Shown here in pieces: positions 8,891 through 10,176 of a DNA stretch of 10,176 nucleotides (within the stretch, counting starts at the first letter, position 1; each line of letters begins with the position of its first letter). The notes under the pieces are model-generated. The model was not told the origin of the DNA. It saw only the letters and a list, made by a program, of their open reading frames with translations, and did no database searches. Location of the stretch: NCBI GenBank assembly GCA_012728465.1, contig JAAYFB010000388.1:1-10176 (forward strand), read 5' to 3'. Origin of the DNA: Proteiniphilum sp. (GTDB lineage: Bacteria > Bacteroidota > Bacteroidia > Bacteroidales > Dysgonomonadaceae). The translations under genes were made by a program, and so were the position numbers.

Positions 8891-9141
8891 AATTACTTTT
8901 AGTTGAATGTTTCTATATTTTAAATTGATGATTTGTATTTACTATATATTGACACTTTATTTAAATGTATAGATTGAATTTAGTTCTACTTTTAGAGTAT
9001 CGTTTTTATTGACTTTATTATGTATAATAACAATATATATATTAGGCAATACTCCATCTTAAGTTAATAATGAGAAGTAGAACTTTCAGCATGAAATTAT
9101 TTCTTAAAACACGTACGCTTATACTCATTAGACAAAACGGT
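8891..9141. other. AT-rich leader between the Tat-lipoprotein remnant and susC
   Basis: About 250 bp with no credible gene. It holds the inverted repeat at 8982-9084 and a minus-strand TACATTTA that resembles the Bacteroidota -7 element TAnnTTTG, but no TTTG lies at the right distance upstream, so I do not call a promoter there. The out-of-frame continuation of the Tat-lipoprotein remnant runs into this stretch as far as 9042. Confidence 0.5.
8982..9084. repeat. Widely spaced 10-bp inverted repeat upstream of susC
   Basis: AGTTCTACTT at 8982-8991 is the exact reverse complement of AAGTAGAACT at 9075-9084, with 83 bp between them. A second pair, GAGTAT at 8995-9000 and ATACTC at 9049-9054, is nested inside. 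The pair lies in the 250-bp AT-rich leader before susC. Small inverted repeats around susC promoters can mark invertible segments in Bacteroidota, but a 10-bp match at this spacing can also occur by chance in AT-rich DNA. Confidence 0.35.
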
Positions 9142-9291
9142 TTAGATAAATAACTTAAGATCTGATGTTAATGCAGTAGACTCATATTCTTTTTTGGCAC
9201 TTAGTATGCACCCTGAATTTAATAGTGAAACTCCACCAATTACACCTATGCTTTTTTTAACAAATTGTCTCCTTGATACCATATTCTTCAT
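9142..9291 (-). pseudogene. Truncated Tat-lipoprotein: 49-codon N-terminal fragment of an exported enzyme
   Basis: A 49-codon frame begins MKNMVSRRQFVKK. SRRQFVKK is a clear twin-arginine motif, followed by a hydrophobic segment with GVIGGVSLL and a lipobox ending LNSGC (cysteine 28), so the intact protein would have been a Tat-exported lipoprotein. Only 21 residues of mature sequence follow, ending DLKLFI before a TAA at 9142-9144. This signal type is common in PULs on Gfo/Idh/MocA oxidoreductases, xylose-isomerase-like TIM-barrel proteins, sulfatases and similar enzymes of several hundred residues, so this is most likely the start of a broken gene. Shifting the frame just before the stop opens 34 more codons (9146 to 9042) beginning SKPF. 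A TIM-barrel isomerase-like parent is possible, but the evidence is thin. A very small genuine lipoprotein cannot be excluded. It lies between the esterase and susC genes in the same orientation. Confidence 0.6.
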
Positions 9292-9762
9292 TCTTAGTAT
9301 TTATATGTAAATTACTGTTATGCAGACAGATAATCAAACTGCATTTAATAAATAAATGAGCCTATTAAAAAATAATTTATCAAGTTCATTATACAATTTG
9401 AAGTCTCGTATCTAAGCCAATATTCACCTATACAAAGAAAAACATATAAGTACACAAGTCCACCATAATTCACGCTCTTACAGCCTCAAAAAACGAAATA
9501 TATCTAATATTTGTATTAATAATCAAAACAAGCATATATATGGGTATTCATAGTGCAGCTGCTTCTTATTGTTATTTACATTTCATCAAATCATCTAAAT
9601 AGCAATCAATTAAACTTATACAAACATTATTTATACTGCCTTGAGTTGCAGCATATATCATACTCTTTTATTATATCACCATTCATGGCAGTTAATATTA
9701 AGGCTATATTATCTTCAAAAACACCTTTAATATTAAAAAAAACATACAACTAAACTATAACA
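9292..9762. other. Gene-free AT-rich intergenic stretch between the esterase gene and the Tat remnant
   Basis: About 470 bp in which I see no credible gene on either strand; the longest frame (66 codons, plus strand, 9553-9753) has no recognisable protein features. Contents: the candidate promoter at 9307-9338, an 8-bp palindrome GCAGCTGC near 9555-9562, and a run of eight A at 9735-9742 (U-run in the minus transcript, 20 bp after the esterase stop) without a convincing stem before it. It probably separates the esterase transcript from the susC operon. Confidence 0.45.
9307..9338 (-). promoter_or_regulatory. Candidate Bacteroidota-type promoter before the Tat-lipoprotein remnant
   Basis: On the minus strand TTTG (9338-9335) is followed after 20 bases by TAATTTAC (9314-9307). 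The known Bacteroidota consensus is TTTG, 19-21 bases, then TAnnTTTG, so the -33 element is exact and six of eight -7 positions fit. A transcript would begin shortly before the ATG at 9291 and could continue into susC. The match is short and the region is AT-rich, so this is only a candidate. Confidence 0.3.
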
Positions 9763-10176
9763 TCAAAACCCCTCAAAAATCCATTCATATGTTTTTTCAA
9801 TTTGTTCAGTATATATTTGATGTTTACCTTCAGGTATAATAAATATATTTTTAGGAGCATTTATAACATTGTATGCAGAATAGAATGAAGTAGGTGGAGT
9901 TGTTTCATCATTAAATCCCCAAGAGTAAAATCCTTGTATAGTAATATTACGAGCAAAATTCACTACATCATAATATGGCAGCGTGCTCATGACATCTTCA
10001 TTATTATACTTTTCAATGTTATCTTCATTAAAAAAATGAGGCCATCCTCCTGCCCTACCATACATATAACCAGTGTAGTCACACATTGCTGGACATAGGG
10101 CTACTAACATTTTAATTCGTGTATCTAGTGATGATGTGATAATTGATAATGCTCCCCCTTGACTAGAACCCCATGC
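9763..10176 (-). CDS. Carbohydrate esterase family 7 (acetylxylan esterase / cephalosporin-C deacetylase type), C-terminal part
   Basis: The frame is open to the window edge, giving 137 C-terminal residues; the N-terminal part lies beyond 10176, and the Met at 10110 is internal. The fragment opens AWGSSQGGALS, the family GxSQGG nucleophile elbow, with the catalytic Ser as visible residue 5 (codon 10164-10162). The catalytic Asp lies in FNDETTPP (visible 90, codon 9909-9907) and the catalytic His in PEGKHQ (visible 119, codon 9822-9820), so the alpha/beta-hydrolase triad is complete. SLDTRIK, CDYTGYMYGRAGGWPH and TLPYYDVVNFA match CE7 proteins of Bacteroidota PULs. CE7 enzymes remove acetyl groups from xylo-oligosaccharides and other small acetylated substrates; location, probably periplasmic, cannot be judged without the N-terminus. 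It lies upstream of susC in the same orientation but 0.9 kb away, so it may be transcribed separately. Confidence 0.9.
   Translation of the reverse strand, partial: AWGSSQGGALSIITSSLDTRIKMLVALCPAMCDYTGYMYGRAGGWPHFFNEDNIEKYNNEDVMSTLPYYDVVNFARNITIQGFYSWGFNDETTPPTSFYSAYNVINAPKNIFIIPEGKHQIYTEQIEKTYEWIFEGF

Noticed and set aside
8945..9025. Plus-strand TTGACA/TATAAT-like strings in the susC leader
   Set aside because: The spacings (8 and 13 bases) are wrong for a sigma-70 promoter, Bacteroidota use a different consensus, and no plus-strand gene follows.
9680..9740. TTAATATTAA and TTTAATATTAAA palindromes
   Set aside because: These are simple AT palindromes expected by chance at this base composition.
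9735..9742. Run of eight A (U-run on the minus transcript) after the esterase gene as an intrinsic terminator
   Set aside because: I could not find a stem directly before it; without a hairpin the call is not supported.
9553..9753. Plus-strand 66-codon frame in the intergenic region
   Set aside because: It has no ribosome site, no recognisable motif and low-complexity AT-rich composition, and it opposes every gene here.
1..10176. CRISPR array, tRNA/rRNA genes, insertion sequence or prophage genes
   Set aside because: I saw no regularly spaced repeats, no tRNA-like cloverleaf or rRNA sequence, and no transposase, integrase or phage protein.

Overview
The window is a low-GC stretch of a Bacteroidota genome (Bacteroidales-like). 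The basis is an adjacent SusC/SusD pair, lipoprotein signals of the CSDFLD type, and mostly weak ribosome binding sites. It looks like the core of a polysaccharide utilization locus (PUL). Every supportable gene is on the minus strand, so transcription runs from high to low coordinates.

In transcription order: the right edge holds the C-terminal 137 codons of a carbohydrate esterase family 7 (acetylxylan esterase / cephalosporin-C deacetylase type) enzyme with its full catalytic triad visible. About 900 bp of AT-rich DNA without a full-length gene follows. It contains a short Tat-lipoprotein reading frame that stops after 49 codons (probably a broken gene), a candidate Bacteroidota promoter just before it, and a widely spaced inverted repeat in front of susC. 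Then comes a tight block: the SusC-type TonB-dependent outer-membrane transporter, an 11-bp gap, the SusD-type glycan-binding lipoprotein, a 33-bp gap, and a lipoprotein with a DUF1735-type N-terminus and a probable beta-propeller in the usual SusE/F-like third position. A 130-bp gap with a perfect 19-bp hairpin separates this block from the last gene, an exported FAD-dependent oxidoreductase with a C-terminal beta-sandwich, which starts at GTG.

Inferred joint role: SusD and the third lipoprotein capture an oligosaccharide at the cell surface and SusC imports it into the periplasm with TonB energy. The esterase would remove acetyl groups, and the FAD enzyme would oxidise (or otherwise redox-modify) a released sugar or an associated compound. 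An acetylated plant glycan such as xylan or pectin is plausible, but nothing here fixes the substrate: no glycoside hydrolase, lyase or regulator lies inside the window. SusC has no STN signalling domain, so control probably comes from a regulator outside the window.

I see no clearly new system. The points most worth a second look are the broken Tat-lipoprotein gene, the 19-bp hairpin before the FAD gene, the inverted repeat flanking the susC upstream region, and a flavoenzyme apparently exported by Sec rather than Tat.
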